NCBI GenBank assembly: GCA_013076295.1
Contig: RQOL01000923.1
Coordinates: forward strand, 1 to 64,000
DNA length: 64,000 bases
Source of the DNA: Sanderia malayensis
Taxonomy: Eukaryota > Cnidaria > Scyphozoa > Semaeostomeae > Pelagiidae
Direction of reading: 5' to 3'
Under the pieces are notes generated by a model. The model had not been told where the DNA came from. It was given only the letters and a program-made list of their open reading frames with translations, and did no database searches. The position numbers and the translations under genes are program-made. Positions 31,480 through 42,810 of the stretch are shown in pieces. Position 1 is the first letter of the stretch. Each line of letters starts with the position of its first letter.

Positions 31480-34400
31480 ATGGCACTGCAACGAGTGAAC
31501 GCACGCTTTCTCCTGAATCTGACTCAGAGGGTCATGTCGAAGGGCATGCTTTCTGAGGAAGTTCAACAACTGGATGTTGCAGTCACGAACTTCAGAAACT
31601 CCGTTCGCGACGTTTTACGTACGTGTATAGTTTTTTATTGTCAATTTCATATCTATAATATATAATCGCAGTTCCGCATTTATGCCATGACAGTTTTCAC
31701 GTGGCTTCTGCTTTGCAATTGCAATTTCATTTTCATGTGTGAATTTTAGCATTATTATTATTCATTTGGTATTTGTGACTGTCATTCATATCGTTTTATG
31801 CACAGTCCCAGTTATCATGAACGATTTGGAATGGGTGGAGCAAACCAAGAGCCCTTTGAAAATACCTTGGTTTTGCCTGGTTAGTATATTTGTTAGTACA
31901 GTGGAATCCCGCTATAACGAATTCTGTAGGGACCGAGAAAATAGCTCGCAAGAGCGGGAGTTCGTTATACAGAAGGGACATTTTTTTATGAAGAACTACT
32001 TCCCAGAATCCAAGGGACCGGAGTTTTAGTTCATACTAGCGGGAAGTTCGTTATAAACGGGGTTCGTTATAGCGGGATGCCACCGTATATTGTATATTTG
32101 ACCACTTTTACATTCGTTTTTGAAAGCGAGACGTCAATTCTAAAACGAGGCTAGCGCTGTAGTGCTATTTTTTTCGCAGTGGTACTATTCTGTATAGTTT
32201 CTTCAATTATTTAATTAAAAATTGATCAATTTAAAAAATTATTGGCCGAAGACGTGGAAGATTATTACAAAGCCATTATTGGCCAGTTAAAATTAATTTC
32301 GGAACCATACAACGGGAATACGCCATGCTCAAAGACTGAAATGTTGCGGGCCAAGGCCATACATACAATCTCGCCTCAACTATTAAGCAAATGGAGATAC
32401 GCTTGTTCCGAAATCGGGTGACTATTAAAGCGCATATATACAAATAGGAATGTTTCAATTATTATAATGTGACTTGACTTTTGCACCCCTGCCTTTTTTG
32501 CCCCGTTATACAAACGTAGGCTGCTGTAGAAGTAGGATGACCATACATACCCTTTTCATAAATAAAATTAATGCGTATCGGCATACACTCTTTTTTTATA
32601 AGAATACACTTTATAAGAATAACGAGGCTCAAAATTCGTGAAATTGAAGAAAATTTTGAGAGTATTGTCAGGCTCATGATCTTGTGAAGCTATTATTCTT
32701 AGCAGGCGTTTTTTATTTTTGAATTGGTGTGCTTTTCACAGGAAACGGTTTTAAATATGTACTCATCCAAATTTCAATGAAAGTGTGGAAAACACAGGCT
32801 ACATTATGTAAATTTGAGAAATTAATTTGAGAATAGCAGGCTCTAGTAAATAGGTGTCAAGAACTAATATCATCGCCAAATTACTCTCAAAGCAATTCTC
32901 TTAGTTTTCCTCTATGATATGATCTTTCACTTGATATTGGTATATTAATGCCTGAATACCAACATACCTGTTATATGGTGGGCAACATTGGAGCAAGGTC
33001 AACAACTTTATTATTATGTTGGTGGTGTTCTCTTTGCCTGACGATTTTAAATATGAAATTTCTTAATTATTGTCCTGAGTTTCACGATAAAATCATGAAA
33101 CAATTTTGTCATAATCACGCAAATAACAGTAAGCATGATCAACGTTCTTTGAGGCACAATTTCATTATCATTTCCCAATTAGCATCTTCTCTAATGATTT
33201 TGTTAATGAAAACTGGTGCAAAGAAGCATACAAGTCTGATTATTTTTGACTGAAAAATACTCTGTGCTGGCAATCATTGTTTTTACTCTTAAAATTTTCT
33301 CATGCAAAAAGAACACCATCAGAATGGTTGCAGTTCAGCAACTGTTGGATAGATTATTAATAAATTCCATAATTTACATAACGTAGCCTGTATTCAAACA
33401 TTAAAATAATATGTCATCTATAGCCACTGCAAATCCTTTATAAAAAGTTTGGACAGATTTCAGCTTATCGTGTGCGGTGTACCCTTTTGACTTACTATTT
33501 CGATACGCATTAATTTTATGAAAAGGGTATGTATAGCCATTCTACCTCTACAGCAGCCTACGTTTGTATAACGGGGCAAGAAAAGCAGGGGTGCAAAGGT
33601 CAAGTTACATTATAATAATTGAAACATTTCTACGATACAGCGGGTAGTGGGAGGTACCACTGCGAAAAGAATTGCACTACAGCCTCCTTTTAGAATTGAC
33701 GTCTCGCTTTCAAAAACGAATGTGAAAGGGGCTTTTCGAATTCATGTTCACTTTTATTGTGTTTTTGAGCTCAAGGCCTTGCTACCAAGTAAACAAAATT
33801 CATTTTAATTCATCTTATCCATCAAGGTTACAACAGGCCTATAGCAAAATAGTTGGTTGATATTCTTACTTTGGAAAAATCTCTCTTGATGGCAAATTAT
33901 TGTGCAATGTTTCACGCGTTATATTGTATTCTTTTATTAACGGACTCGTCCTGCATGATGTTCCCTAGTCTGACCATGTACATGTGTTTAATTTATACAG
34001 GCAGGAACAAGCGTCGATGCAAGAGGCCCTTTTCTCCGAGGCCATTTGTATTGGAGAGGGATGAGGAGGTGAGTTAAATGATTTTCCATTGTCCTAATCC
34101 GAAGTGTTAAAAGGTTATGGATCTACATTAATCCTGAATAGCCGCATTTGCAAATGACTTATGTTATGCTCCATGTAATCAAGCAGAATTTTTATGTAAT
34201 TCAGTCACATATCCGTGGCTTATTTACGTATTTACCGTATCATAACGGTAAATATATGCACAAGGCAAGATATATAGCTATTTCTCAAATAATTCTTTCA
34301 GGATGAGAACGCTTTTGAAGACAAAGACCATACAGGTATTCCTAGTTCTGCTTCTGCCCTCAATCATGCCCTTTCCTCAATCATGCCCTTTCCTCTGTCA

Positions 34401-35104
34401 CAGGCCCTGTTCTGCCTCCAACCTCTCCTTTGTCTGTTGGTGAAGTCAAAGATTCCCAAACATGTAACCCTAGGTGTTCTAGGATTCCCGTGCATTTGAA
34501 AGGGAAAACTATTCGCAAGAATACCTTGACAGAGCACGCTGCAGGCAAATTGAGGCATGTCTGCAGAAGACCCAAAGTTAAGGAAGACATATCTGTGGCA
34601 GAGGCTTTCATGAACGATATAGGTTCTTGGCTTCTACATCATCACGACATCGCCCCTAACCTTAGTTCTCTTCAGTATGCCGATGATGATGCCTTTCTTG
34701 ATAGGATTCTCACGTCGTTTAATTTTTATCAAAGTGTACAAAACAAAGTGCACTATGAGATCGGACTGCTGATTATGAGAATTCAATTCTCTCGGGGAAC
34801 ACCCCATGAGCAGTTACCGTCCGATTTGGCGAAGCGTTTCTTAGATTATAAGAAGGGCCGATACCATGAGATTCTTCGGCATTGCAGCTTTTCTCTCTGT
34901 TTGGCTGCTTTGCAGTTTAACGGCAAGGATAGTGAAGTGCTCCATTGTTGTCAGGTTGATTCCATGGTTGGCAACCTAAACCACCCTTTCTCTAATACCT
35001 CTCGCTGGTCGCTGTCTAGGTTTTATGAGTTCGCTAGAGCTCTAGGTCCCTCTGGTATGACCTTTAACAAACTTTCTATGTCTGCCGTTTGCCTTTGCGT
35101 GTGA
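31480..35104 (+). CDS. multi-exon gene of unknown function leading into SNase (B)
   Basis: Exons with good splice sites: 31480-31618 (ATG, MALQRVNARFLLNLTQ..., donor GTACGT), 31806-31879 (acceptor gcacag, donor GTTAGT; phases fit exon 1), 34001-34068 (acceptor tatacag, donor GTGAGT; basic RNKRRCKRPF then acidic end) and 34302-35104 (acceptor ctttcag; phase fits the previous exon). Exons 2 and 3 do not match in phase, so an exon between them is lost or unseen; a MITE and a foldback element occupy that intron. A 17-bp tandem duplication at 34360-34393 shifts the frame in the last exon. The frame then reads to TGA at 35102-35104, after which it continues into the SNase ORF. I do not recognise the family of the N-terminal part. 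Confidence 0.5.
31899..32085. mobile_element. pogo-type MITE
   Basis: 187 bp, TIR CAGTGGAATCCCGCTATAACGAA with TA on both sides (31897-31898, 32086-32087). It starts 20 bp after the exon-2 donor of the surrounding gene. Confidence 0.85.
32110..33723. mobile_element. foldback-type element with long inverted arms
   Basis: Outer arms 32110-32192 and 33643-33723 and inner arms about 32449-32590 and 33501-33635 are inverted repeats (e.g. CATTCGTTTTTGAAAGCGAG). The left arm is split by a ~255-bp insertion (32193-32447) that the right arm lacks. The central ~0.9 kb is non-coding. Sits in an intron. Confidence 0.75.
34360..34393 (+). repeat. 17-bp tandem duplication causing frameshift
   Basis: TCAATCATGCCCTTTCC twice in direct succession. 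Seventeen is not a multiple of three, so the frame entering from the upstream exon is displaced from the frame used downstream. Confidence 0.85.
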
Positions 35105-35677
35105 ACTAACTACGAACTTTTATTCGAACTTTTATTTGCTCTCGGTCTTCTTCAACCGTGCGGTAACCTCATCCGTGATGGTTTGTATAAGCTGGTCTGT
35201 GTGGAAAAAAAGGTCATTTTCCAAAACGGTGACTCTTTCACATGTTTTGTCCCGAACAGCCAGCAAGAATCAATAAGACAGCCGCCTTCCAGTGAGCATT
35301 TTCGGTTTAGGCCAGAAGCTTTAGATGCTCCTGAGCTAGACAACGTAGTCGAGTATAGAGACGCCAGAAATCGTTGTAGCTATCATAGTTGCCTTGGTTA
35401 CAAGGCCCTTCGATTAGTTAGACGTCTTCTAAACGAGGCTACCGAGGCTAGAATTTTAGTTAGGCTAGATTCTGCTGGTCTTCCTGTACGTGGTGCACAC
35501 GGACGTATAGTCTGTCGCCTAGAATGCTGTATAGGGGGTGACTGGACGGACGTAGGGCAAAGACTGATTACAGAGGGCTTAGTGTTTTTGTACCCGATAT
35601 TCGGCTTGCGGGAGGCCTATGTCGAATCAGCACGATATGCCGTCGATCGCAGATCTGGTTTGGTCCTTTATCCTTAA
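35105..35677 (+). CDS. SNase-like domain ORF, copy B
   Basis: Same frame as the preceding exon, directly after the TGA at 35102-35104. Differs from copy A by four Asp-to-Asn changes (NGDSF, VPNS, ELDN, LLNE), one Arg-to-His and a Leu-to-Pro next to the Arg-35 equivalent (FRPEALDAPE). Arg, Asp and Glu of the active-site motif and the HGRIVCR Arg remain. The Pro in the core strand and loss of the first Asp may weaken it. No other break. Confidence 0.6.
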   Translation, partial: TNYELLFELLFALGLLQPCGNLIRDGLYKLVCVEKKVIFQNGDSFTCFVPNSQQESIRQPPSSEHFRFRPEALDAPELDNVVEYRDARNRCSYHSCLGYKALRLVRRLLNEATEARILVRLDSAGLPVRGAHGRIVCRLECCIGGDWTDVGQRLITEGLVFLYPIFGLREAYVESARYAVDRRSGLVLYP

Positions 35678-37212
35678 CACTGCGGTCCCTTTAACCATTC
35701 ACAGTCTTACAGTCTTATTATTCTTAATGTTTTATCTTATCCTTTTGTTGTTGTTGTTGGTGGTGGTAGTATTGTTAGCCGTTTGAAAGTGCTAATACAA
35801 CGAAATTTGACAAATTGATTATTTATTTTAAACGAAAGCCAAAGATATATTGGTCAGTTTGATGCAATTTAGATGTGCATCTGACAAGTATAAGTTACTT
35901 TAATTTCACCTTGAATCGGGCCACCTCTTGGGAAAAATATCGCAACGCTGTCAAGTAACAGTGATGACCCATAATATTTTTCCGAATGGAATTCAATGGA
36001 TTTTTGCGAACGTCGTCTGGCCCGAGTAAAGAAGCTGAGAGTCACACTTTGGGTTACGAGCTTGTTTACTGCCTTTATTGCAGGAATAGCGTTTGATGTT
36101 AGCTTTAATCTCATCTTTAAAATCTTTCCCAACATCTCTCTTTTCTTCAAAGCAAAAGTGAGCGCAATAATGAACAAAATTCCGCTACATTGAAACCGAA
36201 AACTTTCGGACTTAAAAATTTCGGACAATACACTTCAGACAAGAAACTTTCGGACGCTTTTTTAAGAATTTCGGACGAAACAATTTTCGGACTAGACACA
36301 TTTTCGGACAAAGCTAAAATCGATGAAGGTGGCAAAATTTGTGGATGAATTTTTATAAAAAAAATGTGTGCGGATAGCATGTTAGTTCATAATTGCTATG
36401 ATATTCAGTTTAGATCTTCAAAAGAGCCCTCTGGCTCCAGCTCCATGCTAATGCGCCATCGATCCCTGACATTTGAAAGCCTTTTCTCATCATTTCAGGG
36501 TTGTTACGCAAATAGTCGTACTGCCAAGTCAGTCACTGCGCAGGAAGAGGCTTCATCGTAAAAAGCTTTCGTGAAACTTCAATGGAATAGACTTCAATTC
36601 CACAATTGATATGGGCCCGACACTCTTGGAATACAACTCTTTAAACATTGATTTTAGAAAATTTTGACTGAAGATGATGTGCTAAATTAGCTGGCACAAA
36701 CATGCTGACACATTAAATGTCTTCAATTAATTGAAATACTGCATCTGTTCCTTACTCCCTGAACACATTAAAGTTGGTGGATCGTTGGTGGATCATTCCA
36801 AAATCTCAATCTTCTCACTGTTATGTGCAACTGTGAAGCCAATAGCATTCACGGATTTAGGCCAGGCTGATTTTAATGGCTGATTTCAATGAGCAAGAGT
36901 TTAAGAAATTGCCTTCTATTTTTTAGTTGAGATTTTGTAGGACCGGATTAACCACGCAGGAGTGGAAGGCCCGTATTAGAGCCTACGCTAACGGAAATTT
37001 CAAATTTGGCCAAGGCCAATGACCCCCCAAGGGGAATAGATGGCACAAGGAGTTGTGCAGGGTAGATGCCTGCCCTTGAAAGGCCAAATCAGATAAAGAC
37101 ATTTTTTGCAGGGTGGTGATTTGCATGTGCGGATACCATGCATCGGTATTGTTTACATATTTCTCTATTTTGTTGTTGTTCTACATTTAAATTCAAGGAG
37201 GCAAAGTAACGT
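35678..37212. other. non-coding, copy B equivalent of 1075-2616
   Basis: Includes the TTTCGGAC repeats at 36199-36310. No gene supported. Confidence 0.4.
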
Positions 37213-37429
37213 AGGGCAACGACTGATTACAGAGGGCTTAGTGTTTTTGTACCCAATATTCGGCTTGCGTGAGGCCTATGTCGAAGCACCACGATATGCC
37301 GTGGTGCTTCTGTTCAACCATGCTGTAACCGTGCGTCGGGAATTACTTCCTTGGCACAGGCGGCAGCTTAAAGAAGGTGGGGCCATGATTGATAATAGGA
37401 TTAGGCCAGATGTCTCCGCCCTCCTTTAA
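37213..37429 (+). pseudogene. partial SNase C-terminal copy (B, second)
   Basis: Begins VGQRLITEGL and carries the FNHAVTVRRE tail. The DRRSG segment is replaced by an inverted copy of GAAGCACCACG, making a perfect hairpin at 37284-37311 and altering the protein. Confidence 0.6.
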
Positions 37430-38144
37430 GGCACGGGGAGGTATTCAGCGTAGTTTCCCCGTCCAAACTTGAAAAGGACATTTTAGCGTTCGAGCGGAAG
37501 GTATCTGTACGGCCGAGCAGCTTACCTTCGGGGGGGGGCAGGGTCTTTTCTTGTTATCCCACCTGGAGGTTTTCGCACGCAGTGCATGCATTATCCAACT
37601 GAGGGTTAACATGCCAATTGAGCACCATCTCATATATGACTCAAAAGAGCTATCAACAATTGAATAGTAGCATTCATTTAGCCTGCCAACAACACTTGAA
37701 ATAGATGATATGCGTATTGACGTCACAGTCCATTCGCTGCCATACTGAGTGGTAAAATGAGTGGTAAGATGGCGGCCACGAAGTAGCTATCAAATAGGCC
37801 CCTTCAAAAATTACATAATAGACAGGGATGCCAAGTCAGATTTGCAAAAGAAATTGTCACTTGACGTCAAAATAGTAGTTTTCTGTAATGAAATCAGATT
37901 TTTATCTGATAGACTTTCTTTCCTAAAAAAGTTTAACCGAAAAACAGCCTTTCGGCCAAGGCTCGCGGGTCTTTAGAAAAAAGCTAGGCTGAAGTACACA
38001 AATCTCTGTCATTGACAAGAGAGGCTGGTGATGAACAAAAAAGGGCGCGCAAAACAATTTTTGATTTTGCAGCGATATTTTTTCAAAATTGTTAAGTTTT
38101 GTTCTGCTCTTGGTTGCACGAAAAATGGGTTTAAGGATTGACTG
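37430..38144. other. degraded sequence, equivalent of 2877-3548
   Basis: No supported gene. Confidence 0.3.
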
Positions 38145-38431
38145 TTGCAAGAAAAAAGTACATGCATTCCCATCACAACAAAAAAGCTCTCTAATTTTCA
38201 AAAACTTCTTCTTGCACTAATGTGGTTACGTCTTGATTTATCAGAGCAATACTTGGCTTATCGTTTTAGAATTCACCAAAGTAGTGTTTGCAGAATTTTC
38301 TACAAATGGATCATTGTTTTGTCAAAATGTCCATCTGTCCTTATTGGCCTGGAAGGGAAGTTCTTCACAAGACCATGCCTACAACATTCAAGGAGCATTT
38401 TTCAAAGTGTGCTGTGATCATTGATTAACAT
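38145..38431 (+). pseudogene. ISL2EU/Harbinger-type transposase N-terminal remnant (B)
   Basis: Keeps more of the helix-turn-helix than copy A (FRIHQSSVCRIFYKWI) and, in another frame, TFKEHFSKCAVIID. Broken by frameshift and a stop, then unrelated sequence. Confidence 0.6.
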
Positions 38432-38648
38432 TGCCTAATGCACAAATCTGCACTGAACTGAGGACCAAATTTCCAAAGCTCGGACCTCTTGCTCCAAGAG
38501 ACTTATGCTTGCAAATAATAGCATGAAATGCCAATGTATTTCCTGCATCAACTCCATCTACCAAATCTCGTAAACAGTTATAAATTGGACCAGTCAAAGC
38601 TTTTATTAGTTTTCCTCCGATGTTTATAACGCTGAACAAGTTGCACAA
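38418..38648 (-). other. unidentified conserved ORF fragment (B)
   Basis: Counterpart of 3825-4025 with few differences and no stop; family not recognised. Confidence 0.3.
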
Positions 38649-38724
38649 AAATGTTCAATAACTTCGTAATTCTTGCTCTAGAAAGTTAATAAATTGTCCT
38701 TAGCTTTGTAGAGTTCTTGTCATC

Positions 38725-39078
38725 GTGATATTCCACATGCAAATTCATGTGGAAAGAGTAATTGGACTGCTTCGAAATAAATTTACAATGTTGCAGAGCA
38801 TCATTCCCAACAAGTTGCTGATGAGCAAAACTACAGAAGAAGATAGCATTCTTGAAGATATCTTGGTTGTATGTTCAGCTCTTCGCAGCCTCTGTGAACA
38901 GCTGGAACTCTATCATTTTTCGAAAATTATTTGTATGCCTCATGAGAGATGCATAAGGAAAAAATTGTATTCTCATCAACAACTTGAATATCTTTTATAT
39001 AGCCATAATGAAGAGGAGGATCAGCATAGTAACCTGGCATGCAATAATAGCTCCATACATGTCAGACATCGAAGATAA
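38725..39078 (+). pseudogene. ISL2EU/Harbinger-type transposase C-terminal remnant (B)
   Basis: IHVERVIGLLRNKF block with the last catalytic Glu, as at 4102. The frame runs about 35 codons further than in copy A because the stop there is a sense codon here. Confidence 0.65.
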
Positions 39079-39639
39079 ACAGACAAATATTCGTCCGCAA
39101 TCAATGAAATGGATGAAGCAGCATTAAAAAGAGAAGATCTGTTTGGTTTTAGAGCACACATATAGTATATATGTGTAAATCTGAAATCCTGAAATTACTT
39201 AGGATGTTCAGAGGTGCTCAATTCAATTTTGTGAGCCATTTAGCCAACAACAAAAACGTCATCGTAACCATGCCAATTAATTTCAAATGACAATCGAATG
39301 ATACTCACCATCCAAGCAGCGTGCTTCTGAAGCAGTGCTGGGATCACTTTCCCTATTGCGTTGATCCCTCCTACTTCCATTTATCTTCCACATTACCACA
39401 GCTATGGAAATTATAGGCAACACTAATAAGGTTCCCGACATCTATATAGGTTTAGACCAATTTATATAATGCTCAGGCACAATTGATAAATTCAATATTT
39501 ACACAATAGATTGAAGATTTCCAGCCATATTTTTTCACAAGTTGGAAACTGCAACCTTGTTGCTTCCTGGCGTCTAGGCAAACCCAAATGCAAGCTCATT
39601 TTTTGCCTTTTTGATTTTCACATTACAAGTAACGACACC

Positions 39640-39770
39640 CACCAACCCATTTGTGATCTATGTCCCTCCTTCGGCAAACCTTATTGTTGGTTCTTGTGCA
39701 CTTGCTAATGACACCATCTGTGCAGTTGCTACATGTGTAGCACCTTTTGGTATCGTTTGTGAACTGATTT
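39640..39770 (-). pseudogene. TNFR-type cysteine-rich exon (B)
   Basis: NDTKRCYTCSNCTDG then KCTRTNNKVC. The acceptor AG of copy A is replaced here (ttgaa instead of tgcag) and the DTVC motif is degraded, so it is probably not spliced in. Lies about 0.9 kb downstream of the signal-peptide exon. Confidence 0.5.
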
Positions 39771-40710
39771 TTCAAGCAAATAAAATGCAAAAATACCTCA
39801 TCAGACTATTATTACCAGAATTTAAGATCTGACAACAACTTTCTGACAACATATGCTTGTTTTGCTAAATACCAATAGTCTTGTGGCGTAATCTGTTGCA
39901 TCTTGTACCGTCTCTTTAGGGTCTTCGCTTTTCGATTCTTGTGTGGACAATAGTTCATTGTTGTTATCTGTTTTATTTGCTTTCTCGATGTTAATGTTTT
40001 TTAAGATCTGTACGGTTTTTTCTTCGTAACTGGAAAACTTTTATAGAGATACTTTTTGCAAATAACAACTGATGTTTATAGTTTACTGTGCTCCTAGACT
40101 TAATCAACTGCTAAAAGCATTTGATAAAATAATAGCTTGGATGTTTCTTCGTCAAATCTCCCTAGCTCTTTCACTCTTTCAAAGAGGTCTCCTCCAACAA
40201 ATAGTGTAGCACTGAACTGAGGACCAAATTTCCAAAGCTCAGACCTCTCGCTCCAAGAGACTCATGCTTGCAAATAATAGCATGAAATACCAATGCATTT
40301 CCCTAGTCAACTCTCTCCACCAAATCTCGTAAGCAGTTATAAATTGGACCAGTCAAAGCTTTTATTAGTTTTCCTCCGATGTTTATAACGCTGAACAGGT
40401 AGCACAAAAATGTTCAATAACTTCGTAATTCTTGCTCTAACAAATTAATAAATTGTCCTTAGCTTTGTAGAGTTCTTGTCATCGTGATATTCCACATGCA
40501 TATTATTATTATTTTGGGTAAATTTTTATTAGTATGTATGCCGGCACGCCGACTTGCTTGAGCCTTGAGTGCAAGCCGAAGATCTTCGGGCCTAAGTGCA
40601 TGGAATGTACCCTGGCTAAAAATGCTTCACATGTGTTCGATTCAGTGAGCAAATAAAGATAAATTTCGCTTTAAAATAGCCAACAATATATTTCAAAATC
40701 GTTAACTTAC

Positions 40711-40764
40711 CGCAAATGATGTTGCAAAAGCTAATGAAATCAAAAAAATAGTTTTTCTATCCAT
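40711..40764 (-). CDS. signal-peptide exon
   Basis: Minus strand ATG with MDRKTIFLISLAFATSFA, a classic 18-residue signal peptide (basic start, hydrophobic core, small residues at the end), ending exactly at GCG/GTAAGT in phase 0. The TNFR-type exon in copy A begins in phase 0, so the two could join into the N-terminus of a secreted or membrane receptor. An in-frame upstream ATG at 40884 is less likely to be used. No counterpart in copy A. Confidence 0.5.
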
Positions 40765-41353
40765 TTCTTGTATGAAAGATAGATATCCACTTGGCCGAAT
40801 TGGATGAAATTGAGTATATGAGTTCCAGGAGTTCTTGTCATCGGCTTTGCGCTCCCCAGACATGCCCAGGTTTGCCTTGAACATCTAACGAAAGTAGCCA
40901 CGATGATCCTTGACTTTCCCAGAATCTTGATACTTTTTTATTGTGACAGACTCTCAAAGTTGTACCATAAATGCTTCAATTGTGAGATAATGGAAAGAAG
41001 GGCGTTGGTGCTTTGCCCATAATCAACAATAAATTTTTATTGTCGATGTTTTCTTGATGTCGACGTTGTGTGCTTTTTCCTGGAAGTCAAACCTATTTAT
41101 TTACAGCAAGCTTCCTCATGTTACCAACCAACCACCTGCCCTTTTAATATCTTTCATAGTGCAATCCACTCTTATATTAAAGAACCAGCTAGTAGTGTGA
41201 TAATTTCACATTTACTATTTCACACTTGGTTCGGTTGTTGCACCGAATCCCACTCGTTGTATGCCACATTCATGTCCCGTATTTCTGGCTGCATTTTCGA
41301 ATGGGATAGTGATGACGTGGACAAGCTGAAACAAGCCAAGAGAGGAGAGCTGG

Positions 41354-41701
41354 TTGCTGCTATTCGGCTTGCGTGAGGCCTATGCCGAAGCAGCACGATA
41401 TGCCGTCGATCGCAGATCTGGTCTGTTCAACCATGCTGTAACCGTGCGGCGGGAATTACTTCCTTGGCACAGGCGGCAGCTTAAGGAAGGTGGGGCCATG
41501 GTTGATAATAGGATAAGGCTAGATGTCTCCGTCCCCCCCTTTAAGGCACGGGAAGGTATTCAGCGTAGTTTCTCCGTCCAAGCAGCTTACCTTTGGGGGG
41601 GCAGGGTCTTTTCTTGTTATCCCACCCGGAGGTTTTCCCATGCGGCTCATTCTGGTACATCAGAGTCAGTATCAGTTTGCCTGGTTTACGCTGATCCTTG
41701 A
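41354..41701 (+). pseudogene. partial SNase C-terminal copy (B, third)
   Basis: Begins at FGLREAYAEAARYAV and carries the FNHAVTVRRELLPWHRRQ tail plus a further ~60 residues, the longest version of the tail in the window. Catalytic half absent. Confidence 0.55.
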
Positions 41702-42110
41702 GGAATTACATGATTCTATAAACTCTCTTACTTCTTTCGCTCTAGCCAGAGTTGTTGGTTTTTCACCAAGCCCAAGGCATAATGCACACAGTATCGAGGA
41801 CTTGCATGATTTACAATAATTTCAAATGACAATTGAATGATGCTCACCATCCAAACAGCGTGCTTCTGAAGCAGTGCTGGGGTCACTTTTTGGGTGTTGG
41901 GGTCGCGTTTTAATGAAAAAGATACCTGTAAAATTTTTCGCTAATTAAACATTCATTTGTATTTTTTTCCAGATCCTATTGCATCAGGCTATGTTTGCTT
42001 ACTGTTTTGAACAGTTATGATAACTTGTTGATTTGATACAGCATAACCTCGCTGTTGGTAATGATTGTAAGGACAGAAAAAGCAGTAATACGTCGCAAAG
42101 TCTGACTTAC

Positions 42111-42240
42111 ATTGTTCTTCTGGTGTTTGTGTTCTTGTTTCTGTTGTTGACTGTACTCTGCACAAAGTGTTTTTTTGTACTGTTGCGTGGCTGATATGGT
42201 ACTTGACCAACCATACAAACCCGACAGTTCACGCATTTTC
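42111..42240 (-). pseudogene. Cys-rich exon, intact version
   Basis: Minus strand, acceptor gatgtag and donor AAT/GTAAGT, open throughout: KCVNCRVCMVGQVPYQP and a Lys/Asn/Thr-rich remainder. C-x2-C-x2-C fits a TNFR-type repeat start, but later cysteines are absent. Related copies at 6420, 28612 and 43080-43215. Confidence 0.35.
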
Positions 42241-42334
42241 CTACATCCAGGTAAGAATTGTTGGATTCTGTTGTTTCACACTTTGTCCACTAAATGGAAC
42301 CATGTTCCATCTGGACAATTTGATTTGGCTGCAT

Positions 42335-42810
42335 TTACCGAGACATTCTCAGTGAGCTTTTACCTCTTTTCTGCCATGTACCAGCAATAGCGACTCTTGT
42401 ATCAACAATATCTGTTGGATTTGTTTTCATGTTTTCTTTGACTTCACAAGCAGCTTGACTCATGCTGTCATTTGCAGCTTCACTATATACTTCATTCAGC
42501 CTTTCCACCGTTTTCTGAAAACTAGATATGTTCGCTGGTGGCAGGAGATTGAGTACTTGTGAGAACATATTGAGTGATTGGTATCCCAACCCAATTTCCT
42601 TGATTGCCGCTCTATAATTGATTTCAAATGCATTACGTCCTGGTGTCAACTGTTCTTCAATTTCATGATGTATAGAAATGCAATTTCCAGCTGCACTTCA
42701 AGCATTTTTTTGTGATTCCTTGGCAAAATCCATATTTTTCATCAATTTCCAAAATAACAGAGGCATTGCAGTCTTTACATTTTCCTACAATTTCAAACAA
42801 ACTTTTTAGT
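42335..42810 (-). pseudogene. Mutator-like transposase domain remnant (B)
   Basis: As 5679-6150: GYQSLNMFSQVLNLLPP and AGTWQKRGKSS. The key first Asp motif (DGTWQ in copy A) reads AGTWQ here, an added catalytic loss. Confidence 0.6.
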
